The notes beneath the pieces were generated by a model. The model worked only from the letters and a program-made list of their open reading frames with translations. It made no database searches and was not told the origin of the DNA. Below, piece after piece: positions 24,578 to 32,668 of a stretch of 64,000 bases of DNA; within the stretch, counting starts at the first letter, position 1, and each line of letters begins with the position of its first letter. Source of the DNA: Kitasatospora setae KM-6054 (GTDB taxonomy: Bacteria > Actinomycetota > Actinomycetes > Streptomycetales > Streptomycetaceae). Location: the NCBI RefSeq assembly GCF_000269985.1, contig NC_016109.1, forward strand, positions 5,332,001 to 5,396,000, read 5' to 3'. The translations under genes and the position numbers were made by a program.

Positions 24578-25651
24578 ATGAGCAGCCCGAACGAGCCCCT
24601 CGACCTCTTCCTCGACGGCGGGACGCTGACCGCCCGCCTCGTCGACTTCCCGTCCGTCAGCGGTGAGGAGGCGGCCCTCGCGGACGCCGTCGAGACCGCG
24701 CTCCGGGCCCTCCCGCACCTGACCGTCGACCGGTACGGCAACAACGTGGTCGCCCGCACCCACTTCGGCCGGGCCGAGCGGGTCGTCCTCGCCGGGCACC
24801 TGGACACCGTGCCGATCGCCGACAACCTGCCCTCGCACGTCGAGGGCGACCTGCTCTACGGCTGCGGCACCTCCGACATGAAGTCCGGCGTCGCGGTGCA
24901 GCTGCGGCTCGCCGCCACCCTCACCGAGGCCAACCGGGACGTCACCTACGTCTTCTACGACTGCGAGGAGGTGGAGGCCGCCCGCAACGGCCTCGGCCAC
25001 CTGTTCGCGGTCCACCCGGACTGGCTGGCGGGCGACTTCGCGGTCCTGATGGAGCCCAGCGGCGCGGTGGTCGAGGGCGGCTGCCAGGGCAGCCTGCGGG
25101 TGGACGTCACGCTCACCGGCGTCCGCGCGCACGCCGCCCGCAGCTGGCTCGGCGACAACGCCATCCACAAGGCCGCGGAGGTGCTGCGCCGGCTCGCCGA
25201 GTACCAGCCGCGCCGGGTGGAGATCGACGGCCTGGAGTACCGCGAGGGCCTGAACGCGACCCGGATCGACGGCGGCGTGGCGGGCAACGTGATCCCCGAC
25301 GAGTGCCGGATCCACGTGGCCTTCCGGTTCGCCCCCGACCGCAGCCTGGAGCAGGCCGAGGCGCACCTGCGCGAGGTCTTCGCCGGCTACCAGGTGGACG
25401 TCGTCGACGCCTCGCCCGCCGCCCTGCCCGGCCTCGGCCTGCCCGCCGCGCGGGCCTTCCTGGAGGCGGTCGGCGGCGAGCCCCGGGCCAAGTTCGGCTG
25501 GACGGACGTGGCCCGGTTCTCCGCGCACGGCGTGCCCGCCGTCAACTACGGCCCCGGCGACCCGAACCTGGCGCACAAGCGCGAGGAGCACTGCTCGCTC
25601 AGCGCGATCGCCGACGTCGAGCGGCGGCTGCGGGACTGGCTCGCCCGGTAG
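24578..25651 (+). CDS. dapE: Succinyl-diaminopimelate desuccinylase DapE
   Basis: A 357-residue M20 metallohydrolase that releases succinate to give LL-diaminopimelate, one step after DapC. The two-zinc site is visible: AGHLDTVPIADN (His and the catalytic Asp), GCGTSDMKSG (bridging Asp), YDCEEVEAARNG (catalytic Glu pair) and the C-terminal NYGPGDPNLAHKREEH. The dimerisation insert lies in residues 170-280. It is the actinobacterial length (about 355). It has its own leaderless-type promoter and a clear terminator. DapD, the enzyme before DapC, is not in the window. Confidence 0.96.
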   Translation: MSSPNEPLDLFLDGGTLTARLVDFPSVSGEEAALADAVETALRALPHLTVDRYGNNVVARTHFGRAERVVLAGHLDTVPIADNLPSHVEGDLLYGCGTSDMKSGVAVQLRLAATLTEANRDVTYVFYDCEEVEAARNGLGHLFAVHPDWLAGDFAVLMEPSGAVVEGGCQGSLRVDVTLTGVRAHAARSWLGDNAIHKAAEVLRRLAEYQPRRVEIDGLEYREGLNATRIDGGVAGNVIPDECRIHVAFRFAPDRSLEQAEAHLREVFAGYQVDVVDASPAALPGLGLPAARAFLEAVGGEPRAKFGWTDVARFSAHGVPAVNYGPGDPNLAHKREEHCSLSAIADVERRLRDWLAR

Positions 25652-25664
25652 CGGGTCCGAGTGG

Positions 25665-25695
25665 CGGGAGTCGGGTGCGGTTCGCCCGACTCCCG
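25665..25695 (+). terminator. Hairpin terminator of dapE
   Basis: A perfect 11-bp inverted repeat (25665-25675 with 25685-25695) with a 9-base loop begins 14 bases after the dapE stop. Confidence 0.75.
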
Positions 25696-25741
25696 TCTGC
25701 GCGACGGCCGTTATTTGCCCCGGATCGTGCCTCGTCAGGCG

Positions 25742-25747
25742 TAGGGT
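25742..25747 (+). promoter_or_regulatory. Leaderless -10 box of the LOG-family gene
   Basis: TAGGGT ends 6 bases before ATG 25754; no ribosome site is present. Confidence 0.5.
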
Positions 25748-25753
25748 TTCGTC

Positions 25754-26536
25754 ATGACAGCCAACGGAGATGACCCCGTCCGCCGGCCCAGGAAGCCGTG
25801 GCCCGAGAAGCGCAAGGGCCCCGTTCTGCTGCGGCGCGACCAGGTCGAGACGAGTACGACCGACCAGCGGCTGCTGGACACCACCGGGCCGACCGACTGG
25901 TTGCACACCGACCCGTGGCGGGTGCTGCGGATCACCTCGGAGTTCGTCGAGGGCTTCGGCGCGCTCGCCGAACTCCCGACCGCCATCAGCGTGTTCGGCT
26001 CCGCCCGGACGCCGGTCGGCTCGCCCGAGTACGAGGCCGGGGTGCAGATCGGCCGGGCCCTGGCCGAGGCCGGCTACGCGGTGATCACCGGCGGCGGCCC
26101 GGGCGCGATGGAGGCCGCCAACAAGGGCGCCACCGAGGCCGGCGGGCTGAGCGTCGGCCTGGGCATCGAGCTGCCCTTCGAACAGGGCCTCAACGAGTAC
26201 GTCGACCTGGGCCTGAACTTCCGGTACTTCTTCGTCCGCAAGACGATGTTCGTGAAGTACGCCCAGGGCTTCGTGGTCCTTCCCGGCGGCCTCGGCACGC
26301 TGGACGAGCTGTTCGAGGCGCTCACCCTGGTGCAGACGAAGAAGGTCACCCGCTTCCCGGTGGTCCTGTTCGGCAGCGCCTACTGGGGCGGGCTGGTGGA
26401 GTGGCTCAAGTCGACCCTGGTCGCCCAGGGCAAGGCCAACCCCGCCGACCTCGAACTGTTCCACGTCACCGACGACGTGTCGGAGGTCCTGAAGGTGCTG
26501 GACGCCGCGCGGGGGCCGAAGGGCACCCCCGCGTAG
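25754..26536 (+). CDS. LOG-family (TIGR00730) Rossmann-fold protein
   Basis: A 260-residue member of the lysine-decarboxylase-like LOG family; related enzymes are cytokinin riboside 5'-monophosphate phosphoribohydrolases. The substrate motifs GGGPGAMEAANKGA (near residue 110) and PGGLGTLDELFEALTLVQTK (near residue 178) are intact. In M. tuberculosis the neighbouring gene order dapE-LOG-folP2 is the same. The bacterial role, likely nucleotide or nucleoside monophosphate turnover, is inferred. Confidence 0.93.
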   Translation: MTANGDDPVRRPRKPWPEKRKGPVLLRRDQVETSTTDQRLLDTTGPTDWLHTDPWRVLRITSEFVEGFGALAELPTAISVFGSARTPVGSPEYEAGVQIGRALAEAGYAVITGGGPGAMEAANKGATEAGGLSVGLGIELPFEQGLNEYVDLGLNFRYFFVRKTMFVKYAQGFVVLPGGLGTLDELFEALTLVQTKKVTRFPVVLFGSAYWGGLVEWLKSTLVAQGKANPADLELFHVTDDVSEVLKVLDAARGPKGTPA

Positions 26537-26564
26537 CGCCGCGCTCCGGGGGGCGGGCGGCGGC

Positions 26565-27428
26565 TCAGGCCAGCCCCCGGCGGGCCACCGCCGGGGGCCG
26601 GGTGCCGCGGATCGACGCCACCATGTCCAGCACCTGGCGGGTCTCGGCGACCTGGTGCGCCCGGTAGATCCGCGCGCCCAGCCAGGCCGAGACCGCCGTG
26701 GTGGCCAGGGTGCCGAGCAGCCGCTCGTCCACCGGCCGGTCCAGGGTCTCGCCGACGAAGTCCTTGTTGGAGAGCGAGACCAGCACCGGGAAGCCGGTCG
26801 CCGTCATCTCCGGCAGCCGGCGGGTCGCCTCCAGCGAGTGCCGGGTGTTCTTCCCGAAGTCGTGCCCCGGGTCGATGATCAGCCCGTCGCGGCGCACGCC
26901 CAGTTCGAGCGCCCGCTCGGCCAGGCCGACGGTCACCGCCAGGATGTCCGCCATCACGTCCTCGTACCCCACCCGGTGCGGGCGGGTGCGCGGCTCGGCG
27001 CCGCCCGCGTGCGTGCACACCAGGCCCGCGCCGTACTTGGCCGCGACCTCGGCGAGCTTCGGGTCGAAGCCGCCCCAGGCGTCGTTCAGCAGGTCGGCGC
27101 CGACCGCGCAGACCGCCTCGCCGACCTCGTGCCGCCAGGTGTCGACGCTGATCACCACGTCCGGGTGGCGCTCGCGCAGCTCGGCGACGAACGGCACCGT
27201 GCGGCGCAACTCCTCCTCCACGCCGACCTCCTCGCCCGGACCGGCCTTCACCCCGCCGATGTCCAGGATCGCCGCGCCCTCGGCGACCGCCCGGTCCGCG
27301 GCCGCGAACGCGGCCTCGTCGGCGAAGGTCGCCCCGCGGTCGAAGAACGAGTCCGGAGTGCGGTTGACGATGGCCATGACGACCAGCTCGTCCGGGCCGA
27401 ACTCCCGTGTGCCGAGGCGTAGTGCCAC
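26565..27428 (-). CDS. FolP2-type dihydropteroate synthase paralogue
   Basis: A 287-residue TIM-barrel protein of the pterin-binding family. It opens MAIVNRTPDSFFDRG rather than the canonical MG-V-N-V-TPDSFSDGG of true dihydropteroate synthase, and carries the FolP2-like stretches DIGGVKAGPGEEV, NDAWGGFDP, IDPGHDFGKNTRHS and FPVLVSLSNKDFVGETL. Mycobacterial FolP2 with these features lacks detectable synthase activity (literature knowledge), so folate synthesis should not be assumed. GTG 27428 has GGAGGAG 6 bases upstream. It is convergent with the LOG gene and divergent from the DivIVA-like gene, as in the mycobacterial locus. Confidence 0.88.
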   Translation of the reverse strand: MALRLGTREFGPDELVVMAIVNRTPDSFFDRGATFADEAAFAAADRAVAEGAAILDIGGVKAGPGEEVGVEEELRRTVPFVAELRERHPDVVISVDTWRHEVGEAVCAVGADLLNDAWGGFDPKLAEVAAKYGAGLVCTHAGGAEPRTRPHRVGYEDVMADILAVTVGLAERALELGVRRDGLIIDPGHDFGKNTRHSLEATRRLPEMTATGFPVLVSLSNKDFVGETLDRPVDERLLGTLATTAVSAWLGARIYRAHQVAETRQVLDMVASIRGTRPPAVARRGLA

Positions 27429-27579
27429 CGGTGTCTCCTCCTCAGCGCTCCCGGGTGCAATGATGGGCCCCGGCCTGTATCGGGACCATGATCCCACCGT
27501 AGCCCTCGCGGGCGGGCCGAAGCCGACCGGCGCCCGCCGGGCAAGCCGGGAACTGCCGGGAACTGACGGAGGACAGCTC

Positions 27580-28038
27580 GTGTTCTGGGTGATCGTGGCC
27601 GCGATGGTCTTGGTGGTGGGCGGCGCCGCCGTGGTGGCGCTGGGCGGCGGCGGAACGCTGCCGGAGGCCGAGCACGACCGGCTCTCCGCGCGCCTCCCGC
27701 AGGACCGCGCGCTCAGCCGGGTCGACGTCGACGAACTGCGCCTGCCGATGGCGCTGCGCGGCTACCGGATGGACGAGGTCGACGACGTGCTCGACCGCCT
27801 CGGCGCGGAACTCTCGCTGCGCGACGCCCGGATCGCCGAACTGGAGGCCGTCGGCGCGGTGCGCGGCGCGGTCACCGCGGCCGAGGGCGCGACCGGCGAA
27901 CCGCTGCCGGGTCTTGAGTCGTTCACGGCCGTCCTGGAGAAGGAGCCGGCGGCCGCCGGGACCGCCGCCGGGACCGCCGCCGGCCCGGTTCCGGACGAGC
28001 AGGCCGCGCCCGCCGAGCCCAAGGGCGACCGCGGGTGA
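27580..28038 (+). CDS. Membrane-anchored DivIVA-domain protein
   Basis: A 152-residue protein with one N-terminal membrane helix (FWVIVAAMVLVVGGAAVVAL) followed by a DivIVA-like segment: LPMALRGYRMDEVDDVLDRL and a short coiled coil. The C-terminal 50 residues are Ala/Pro-rich. Start GTG 27580 has GGAGG 7 bases upstream. Its stop overlaps the tag start by four bases (GTGA). The mycobacterial counterpart lies at the same place (folP2 - DivIVA-like - tagA). A role in polar growth or membrane positioning is only inferred from the domain. Confidence 0.85.
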   Translation: MFWVIVAAMVLVVGGAAVVALGGGGTLPEAEHDRLSARLPQDRALSRVDVDELRLPMALRGYRMDEVDDVLDRLGAELSLRDARIAELEAVGAVRGAVTAAEGATGEPLPGLESFTAVLEKEPAAAGTAAGTAAGPVPDEQAAPAEPKGDRG

Positions 28039-28604
28039 GCGGTGCGGTCCTCGGGGCCGACGGCCTCCGGCGGTGCGGCTGGGGCGACACGGCCGACGAC
28101 TACCGCGCCTACCACGACACCGAGTGGGGCCGGCCGGTCCACGGCGACCGGGCCCTGTTCGAGCGGATCACGCTGGAGGCGTTCCAGTCGGGCCTGTCCT
28201 GGATCACCATCCTGCGCCGCCGCGAGGGCTTCCGGACGGCGTTCCGCGGCTTCGACACCGCCGCCGTCGCCGAGTTCGGCGACGCCGACGTCGAACGGCT
28301 GCTGAACGACACCGGCATCATCCGCAACCGCGCCAAGGTCCTCGCCACCATCGCCAACGCGAAGGCGGCCCGGGCCCTGGCCGAGGGCGAACTCGACGCG
28401 CTGGTCTGGAGCCACGCCGGCGACCCGTCCCGCCCGGCCCCGCGCACCCTGGCCGACGTCCCGGCCGTGACGCCGGAGTCGACGGCCCTCGCCAAGGCCC
28501 TCAAGCGGGCCGGCTTCCGGTTCGTCGGACCGACCACCGCGTACGCGCTGATGCAGGCGTGCGGACTGGTCAACGACCACCTGGCGGACTGCCACGCGCG
28601 CTAG
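28035..28604 (+). CDS. tag: 3-methyladenine DNA glycosylase I
   Basis: A 189-residue base-excision enzyme that removes 3-methyladenine from alkylated DNA. Family motifs are RCGWGDTADDYRAYHDTEWG at the N-terminus (zinc Cys and base-binding residues), LEAFQSGLSWITILRRREGF, the helix-hairpin region and the zinc ligands near the end (AYALMQACGLVNDHLADCH). Zinc ligands Cys, His, His and Cys appear conserved. It is coupled to the DivIVA-like gene by a GTGA overlap. Confidence 0.95.
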   Translation: MSGAVLGADGLRRCGWGDTADDYRAYHDTEWGRPVHGDRALFERITLEAFQSGLSWITILRRREGFRTAFRGFDTAAVAEFGDADVERLLNDTGIIRNRAKVLATIANAKAARALAEGELDALVWSHAGDPSRPAPRTLADVPAVTPESTALAKALKRAGFRFVGPTTAYALMQACGLVNDHLADCHAR

Positions 28605-28614
28605 GGCCCGGGGC

Positions 28615-29415
28615 TCAGCGCCCGGTGTAGGCGGGCTTCTCCTTGGCGAGGAAGGCGTCGACGGCGATCCGGTGGTCCTCGCTGCGGCCGGCCAGGGTCT
28701 GGAGTTCGTCCTCCTTGTCGAGGAGCTCGTCCAGCGAGTGCGCGGCGCCGTAGGCCAGGGACTCCTTGATCGCGCCGTAGGCGACCGTCGGGCCGTTGGC
28801 CAGGGTGAGGGCGAACTCGTGGGCGATGGCCGCGAGTTCGGCGGCGGGGACGACCCGGGTGGCGAGGCCGAGGGTGAGCGCCTCGGCGGCGCGGACGGTG
28901 CGCGGGAGCATCAGCAGTTCGGTGGCGCGGGCGTGGCCGACCAGGCGGGGGAGGGTCCAGGAGGCGCCGGAGTCGGTGGTCAGGGCGACGCCGGCGAACG
29001 AGGTGTTGAAGCCCGCGGTGTCGGCGAGGATCCGGAAGTCGCAGGCGAAGGCGAGCGAGGCCCCGGCGCCGGCCGCGACGCCGTTGACGGCGGCGACGGT
29101 GGGCTTGCGCATCCCGGCGAGGGCGCGCACCAGCGGGTTGTAGTGCTCGGCGACGGTGCGCAGCGCGCCCTCGCCGGTCTCGCGCTGGCGCTCCAGCAGG
29201 CCGACGTGCTCCTTGAGGTCCTGGCCGACGCAGAACGCCTTGTCGCCGGCACCGGTGAGCAGCACGGCCCGGACGTCCGGGTCGGCCGCGGCGGCGGTGA
29301 CGGCGTCCCGGAGGGCGACCTTGGTGGGGACGTCGAGGGCGTTCATCGCGGCGGCGCGGTCGATGGTGAGGACGGCGAGGGCGCCGTCGCGCTCGTAGCG
29401 CACGGTGTCGGACAT
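28615..29415 (-). CDS. Enoyl-CoA hydratase/isomerase family protein (PaaB/PaaG-like)
   Basis: A 266-residue crotonase-fold enzyme. The CoA-binding core is GAGDKAFCVGQDLKEH near residue 65, the oxyanion-hole segment is AAVNGVAAGAGASLAFACDF and the catalytic-face segment SFAGVALTTDSGASWTLPR. One acidic residue (D of TTDSG) is where PaaG-type isomerases carry it. Substrate is not certain; phenylacetate- or fatty-acid-type enoyl-CoA are possible. ATG 29415 has a GGGGAG site. A 16-base dyad lies 83 bases upstream. It is convergent with tag with 10 bases between. Confidence 0.88.
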   Translation of the reverse strand: MSDTVRYERDGALAVLTIDRAAAMNALDVPTKVALRDAVTAAAADPDVRAVLLTGAGDKAFCVGQDLKEHVGLLERQRETGEGALRTVAEHYNPLVRALAGMRKPTVAAVNGVAAGAGASLAFACDFRILADTAGFNTSFAGVALTTDSGASWTLPRLVGHARATELLMLPRTVRAAEALTLGLATRVVPAAELAAIAHEFALTLANGPTVAYGAIKESLAYGAAHSLDELLDKEDELQTLAGRSEDHRIAVDAFLAKEKPAYTGR

Positions 29416-29497
29416 GGTGCGGGCTCCCCGGGTCGCGGTGGCTGCCACTGGCGGCTGTTCAGGGGCCAGCATGCCGGAGCCGGGGCGGGCACGGGGA

Positions 29498-29513
29498 GTG
29501 TGAGGTGTCACAC
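29498..29513. promoter_or_regulatory. Dyad upstream of the enoyl-CoA hydratase gene
   Basis: GTGTGA and TCACAC separated by 4 bases form a 16-base symmetric site in the 306-base divergent gap 29416-29721. It resembles a Crp/Fnr half-site arrangement but with a spacer two bases short. Confidence 0.35.
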
Positions 29514-29608
29514 CCTCGGTAGGCGTGTCGGAGTGCGGCGGGATGCGGCTTTCGGCAGGTAATGGGCGCTTTGCGGCGGGTTGGGGGCGGTTGGCGCAGA
29601 GAGTGATG

Positions 29609-29639
29609 TTGGTCATCCAGCCGTCGCATGCGGGATAAT
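29609..29639 (+). promoter_or_regulatory. Candidate promoter of the DUF3117 gene
   Basis: A near-perfect -10 box GATAAT (29634-29639) lies 82 bases before ATG 29722; a weak TTGGTC (29609-29614) lies 19 bases further up. The -10 box is the most consensus-like in this part of the window. Confidence 0.45.
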
Positions 29640-29721
29640 GGCTTCCGATCAATGCGTTCGATACCGGCGGTGGACGGACTGTCCGGTGCGTACCTGAACG
29701 GTTGCAGGAAGGGGAACGAGC

Positions 29722-29889
29722 ATGGCGGCCATGAAGCCGCGGACGGGTGACGGCCCGCTGGAGGTCACCAAAGAGGGGCGGGGCATCATCATGCGAGTTC
29801 CGCTCGAAGGGGGCGGGCGCCTGGTGGTGGAGCTGACGCCGGACGAGGCGGACGCTCTGGGCGAGGCCCTCAAGAAGGCCTGCGGCTGA
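29722..29889 (+). CDS. Small conserved actinobacterial protein (DUF3117)
   Basis: A 55-residue protein beginning MAAMKPRTGDGPLEV and ending DEADALGEALKKACG. It matches the very conserved DUF3117 family found throughout Actinobacteria; in M. tuberculosis it also lies just beyond tagA. ATG 29722 has GAAGGGGA upstream at suitable spacing. There are no membrane segments or enzyme motifs; the function is unknown. A strong hairpin terminator follows 50 bases after the stop. Confidence 0.93.
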   Translation: MAAMKPRTGDGPLEVTKEGRGIIMRVPLEGGGRLVVELTPDEADALGEALKKACG

Positions 29890-29938
29890 CCTGCAGGCAG
29901 GTGACCCCGCATCTCCCCGGCGATCGGCGAGGTGCTCG

Positions 29939-29973
29939 ACGGGCCCGGTTCCCCGCACGGGGGCCGGGCCCGT
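29939..29973. terminator. Bidirectional hairpin terminator
   Basis: ACGGGCCCGG (29939-29948) pairs with CCGGGCCCGT (29964-29973), and inner CCCC pairs with GGGG. It lies between convergent genes (DUF3117 and the methyltransferase) and can serve both. Confidence 0.7.
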
Positions 29974-30012
29974 TCCGCGCGTCCCGGGGCGGCCGGCCGG
30001 CCGCCGGCCGGG

Positions 30013-30687
30013 TCAGCGCTTGACGGCGCAGAGCAGCCCGTCCGAGACCGGCAGCAGCGCGGGCAGCAGGACGTCGCTCTCCCGGATGTCGGCGACCAGG
30101 TCGCGCACCGCGCGGGTCTGCGGGTCGTCCAGCTCGGGTTCGGCGAGCCGGCCCTCCTGGAAGACGCCCTCGAAGCAGACCACGCCGCCCGGCCGGAGCA
30201 GCCGCAGCGCCTCGGTGAGGTGGAACGGCGAGTCGGCCGGGTCGCCGTCGCAGAACACCAGGTCGTACTGGCCGTCGGCGAGCCGGGGCAGCACCTCGCG
30301 GGCCCGGCCGGGGATGCAGCGGACCCGGTTGCCGGTGAAGCCGGCCGCCCGGTACGCCTCGCGGGCGTACTGCTGGCGGACCGGTTCGGCGTCGACGGTG
30401 GTGAGCACCCCGTCCGCGCGCATGCCGCGCAGCAGGTACACGCCGGAGACGCCGGTGCCGGTGCCGACCTCGACCACGGCCTTGGCGTCGAGCGCGGCGG
30501 CCAGCAGCCGCAGGGCGGCGCCGCCGCTGGGGCCGATCGCGGGTATGCCGGTGCGGGCCGACTGGGCCCGGGCGTAGGTCAGCACCGCGTCCTCGCCGAC
30601 GTAGGTGTCGGCGAGGGCCGCTCGCTGGGGCCCGAACTCGGTGATGGCTGCCTCTTCCGGAGCGCCGTTGCCGACCCAAGTCGACAA
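30013..30687 (-). CDS. SAM-dependent O-methyltransferase (family 3)
   Basis: A 224-residue class I methyltransferase of the COMT-like family. Motif I is AVVEVGTGTGVSGVYLLRGM near residue 70, followed by the acidic residue in LTTVDAEP and the YDLVFCDGDPADSPF metal-site region. The start is uncertain: TTG 30687 keeps the family length but has a weak ribosome site. It is divergent from the sigma factor gene, as the mycobacterial methyltransferase Rv1220c is from sigE. Substrate unknown. Confidence 0.88.
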   Translation of the reverse strand: MSTWVGNGAPEEAAITEFGPQRAALADTYVGEDAVLTYARAQSARTGIPAIGPSGGAALRLLAAALDAKAVVEVGTGTGVSGVYLLRGMRADGVLTTVDAEPVRQQYAREAYRAAGFTGNRVRCIPGRAREVLPRLADGQYDLVFCDGDPADSPFHLTEALRLLRPGGVVCFEGVFQEGRLAEPELDDPQTRAVRDLVADIRESDVLLPALLPVSDGLLCAVKR

Positions 30688-30820
30688 ATTCCAGCGACAG
30701 ACTACTGGCCCCCCGGGAACCGCGTTCGACGGCTGGCCGTTGGACTGCTACGGGCGGCGGGACCGCCCGGGGCGGCCGGTGTTCGACCGCTCTTATCCGG
30801 GCTTGACGGGCGAGGTGGAT

Positions 30821-31642
30821 ATGGTGGTGGCTCTGCTGGGCAGAAGAGCCGACCGAGGAGGTGTGGCCGAGGGCGACGTCCCTGTGCAGCGGCACTCCCG
30901 CGGCATCACGTCGACCCGTACGCCGAAGCCCGTGATGAACCAGTCCCTGCACTCCCCCCTGGACCAGCCGACCGCAGCCGACGACTCGGCGGCCGGGACC
31001 GCGAGCACCCTCGCGTCCTTCGCCGAGGGGCCCGACGCGCAGAACTGGACGCCGCCCAGCTGGGAGGAGATCGTCGAGGCGCACAGCGCCCGGGTCTACC
31101 GCCTGGCGTACCGGCTGACGGGCAACCAGCACGACGCCGAGGACCTCACGCAGGAGGTCTTCGTCCGGGTGTTCCGCTCGCTCTCCACCTACACCCCCGG
31201 CACCTTCGAGGGCTGGCTGCACCGGATCACCACCAACCTGTTCCTGGACATGGTGCGCCGCCGCCAGCGGATCCGCTTCGACGCCCTCGCCGAGGACGCG
31301 GCGGAGCGCCTGGCCAGCCGCGAGCCCAGCCCCGCCCAGCACTTCAGCGACACCCACTTCGACGCGGACGTCCAGCAGGCGCTGGACACCCTCGCCCCGG
31401 AGTTCCGGGCCGCCGTGGTGCTCTGCGACATCGAGGGCCTCTCGTACGAGGAGATCGCCGCGACGCTCGGCGTGAAGCTCGGCACCGTCCGCAGCCGGAT
31501 CCACCGCGGCCGCTCGCACCTGCGCGCCGCCCTCAAGCACCGGGCGCCGAACGCCGCCGCGGGCCGTTCGCGCCGGGGCGGCTCCGCCGAGCCCGTGCCG
31601 GTCGGCGCCGATCCGGCAGTCAGCGACCGGAGGGGGTCATGA
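30821..31642 (+). CDS. sigE: ECF RNA polymerase sigma factor (mycobacterial SigE type)
   Basis: A 273-residue ECF sigma factor. Region 2 is EIVEAHSARVYRLAYRLTGN then QHDAEDLTQEVFVRVFRSL; region 4 is LDTLAPEFRAAVVLCDIEGL then SYEEIAATLGVKLGTVRSRI. The N-terminal 80 residues are unstructured. The start is uncertain: ATG 30821 has GAGGTGG, GTG 30863 has GAGGAG too close, and ATG 30935 lacks a site. The name follows the M. tuberculosis gene, not the S. coelicolor cell-envelope sigma-E. The stop overlaps the anti-sigma start (ATGA), so the pair is co-translated. Confidence 0.93.
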   Translation: MVVALLGRRADRGGVAEGDVPVQRHSRGITSTRTPKPVMNQSLHSPLDQPTAADDSAAGTASTLASFAEGPDAQNWTPPSWEEIVEAHSARVYRLAYRLTGNQHDAEDLTQEVFVRVFRSLSTYTPGTFEGWLHRITTNLFLDMVRRRQRIRFDALAEDAAERLASREPSPAQHFSDTHFDADVQQALDTLAPEFRAAVVLCDIEGLSYEEIAATLGVKLGTVRSRIHRGRSHLRAALKHRAPNAAAGRSRRGGSAEPVPVGADPAVSDRRGS

Positions 31643-32535
31643 GCGATCGCGCCCCCGAGCGCGCGGACGCCGCCGGCCGCTCGCGCTGGGCGCCGCTGCG
31701 CCGCGCCGAGCAGGCGCCGGCCGGGCCCGAACTGCGCGCCCTGACCCTCCGCCCGGTCGAACCGGCCGCCGAGGAGCACCACCTGGGCGACCGGCTGTCC
31801 GCCTACCTGGACGGCGAGCTCGGCCACGACGCCCGCGAGCGGGTCCAGGCCCACCTGGCGACCTGTCCGGACTGCCTGGCCGAGGCCGAGCAGGGCCGGG
31901 CGGTCAAGCGCACGCTCAGCCAGGCCGGCACGCCCGGCCCGTCGGCCGCGCTGATGGCCCGGCTGATGGCCGTCGCCGCGCTCCCCGAGGACGAGTCGGG
32001 CCCGGACGAGCCGCCCGGCGGCCCCGTGTTCGGCGGCAGCCGGCTGACCGGCGGATCGTTCGGCCGGGGCGCGGGCTTCGGCGGCGGCGCGCTGGGCGCG
32101 GACGCGCCGATACCCGGGATCGACCCGCGGGCCGGCCTGTTCGGCGCCCGCCCGGCCGGCCCCCGGCCGGCCGACCGCCCCGCCACCCGCCCGTCCGTGC
32201 TGCCGGGCGGCGAGCCGTCCGGGCTGCCGCGGCCGCTGGCCGCCGCGCTGGGCGAACTGCCCGCCGTCCGCCCGTCCGCCGCGCGCGGCCGCCGGCTGGT
32301 GTTCGCCGCCGCCGGGGCGTTCTCGGTCGCGGCCGTCACGCTCGGCGGGGTCGGCGGCGTCACCGCCGGTCAGGGCACCACCCGGCAGCCCGCCAGCGTC
32401 ACCCCGGTCGGCGGGGCGATCGTCCCGGTCAACGCCCAGCAGCCCGCCGCGGACGCGCCGGAGTACCCGCTGCGCGCCCGCTACCAGCTCAGTACGCCCA
32501 CGCCCACCAGTGACCCGCGGCAGCTGCTGCGCTAG
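31639..32535 (+). CDS. Zinc-binding anti-sigma factor (RseA-like)
   Basis: A 298-residue membrane-anchored anti-sigma factor. The ZAS signature His-x3-Cys-x2-Cys appears as HLATCPDC (residues 75-82), preceded by DRLSAYLDGELGHDARERVQ. A long Gly/Pro-rich linker leads to one membrane helix (LVFAAAGAFSVAAVTLGGVG, about 228-248), with a short external tail. It should hold the sigma factor at the membrane until a signal is received (family knowledge). The next gene is tatB; an HtrA-type protease gene, which lies between these in mycobacteria, is absent here. Confidence 0.9.
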   Translation: MSDRAPERADAAGRSRWAPLRRAEQAPAGPELRALTLRPVEPAAEEHHLGDRLSAYLDGELGHDARERVQAHLATCPDCLAEAEQGRAVKRTLSQAGTPGPSAALMARLMAVAALPEDESGPDEPPGGPVFGGSRLTGGSFGRGAGFGGGALGADAPIPGIDPRAGLFGARPAGPRPADRPATRPSVLPGGEPSGLPRPLAAALGELPAVRPSAARGRRLVFAAAGAFSVAAVTLGGVGGVTAGQGTTRQPASVTPVGGAIVPVNAQQPAADAPEYPLRARYQLSTPTPTSDPRQLLR

Positions 32536-32668
32536 CCTGCCTTCACCGGCACGCCGTCGACGCCGGTCACCCGGGTGGTCTTTACCACGGTTTCATCCTC
32601 CGGGGGCCGGGGGAACGGCCGCCCGCGTTTACCCTTGATTCAGCGTTGTCGGGTGCTGGGGAGTTCAG

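Noticed and set aside
29498..29513. Definite Crp binding site
   Set aside because: The spacer is four instead of six bases, so it is reported only as a candidate dyad.
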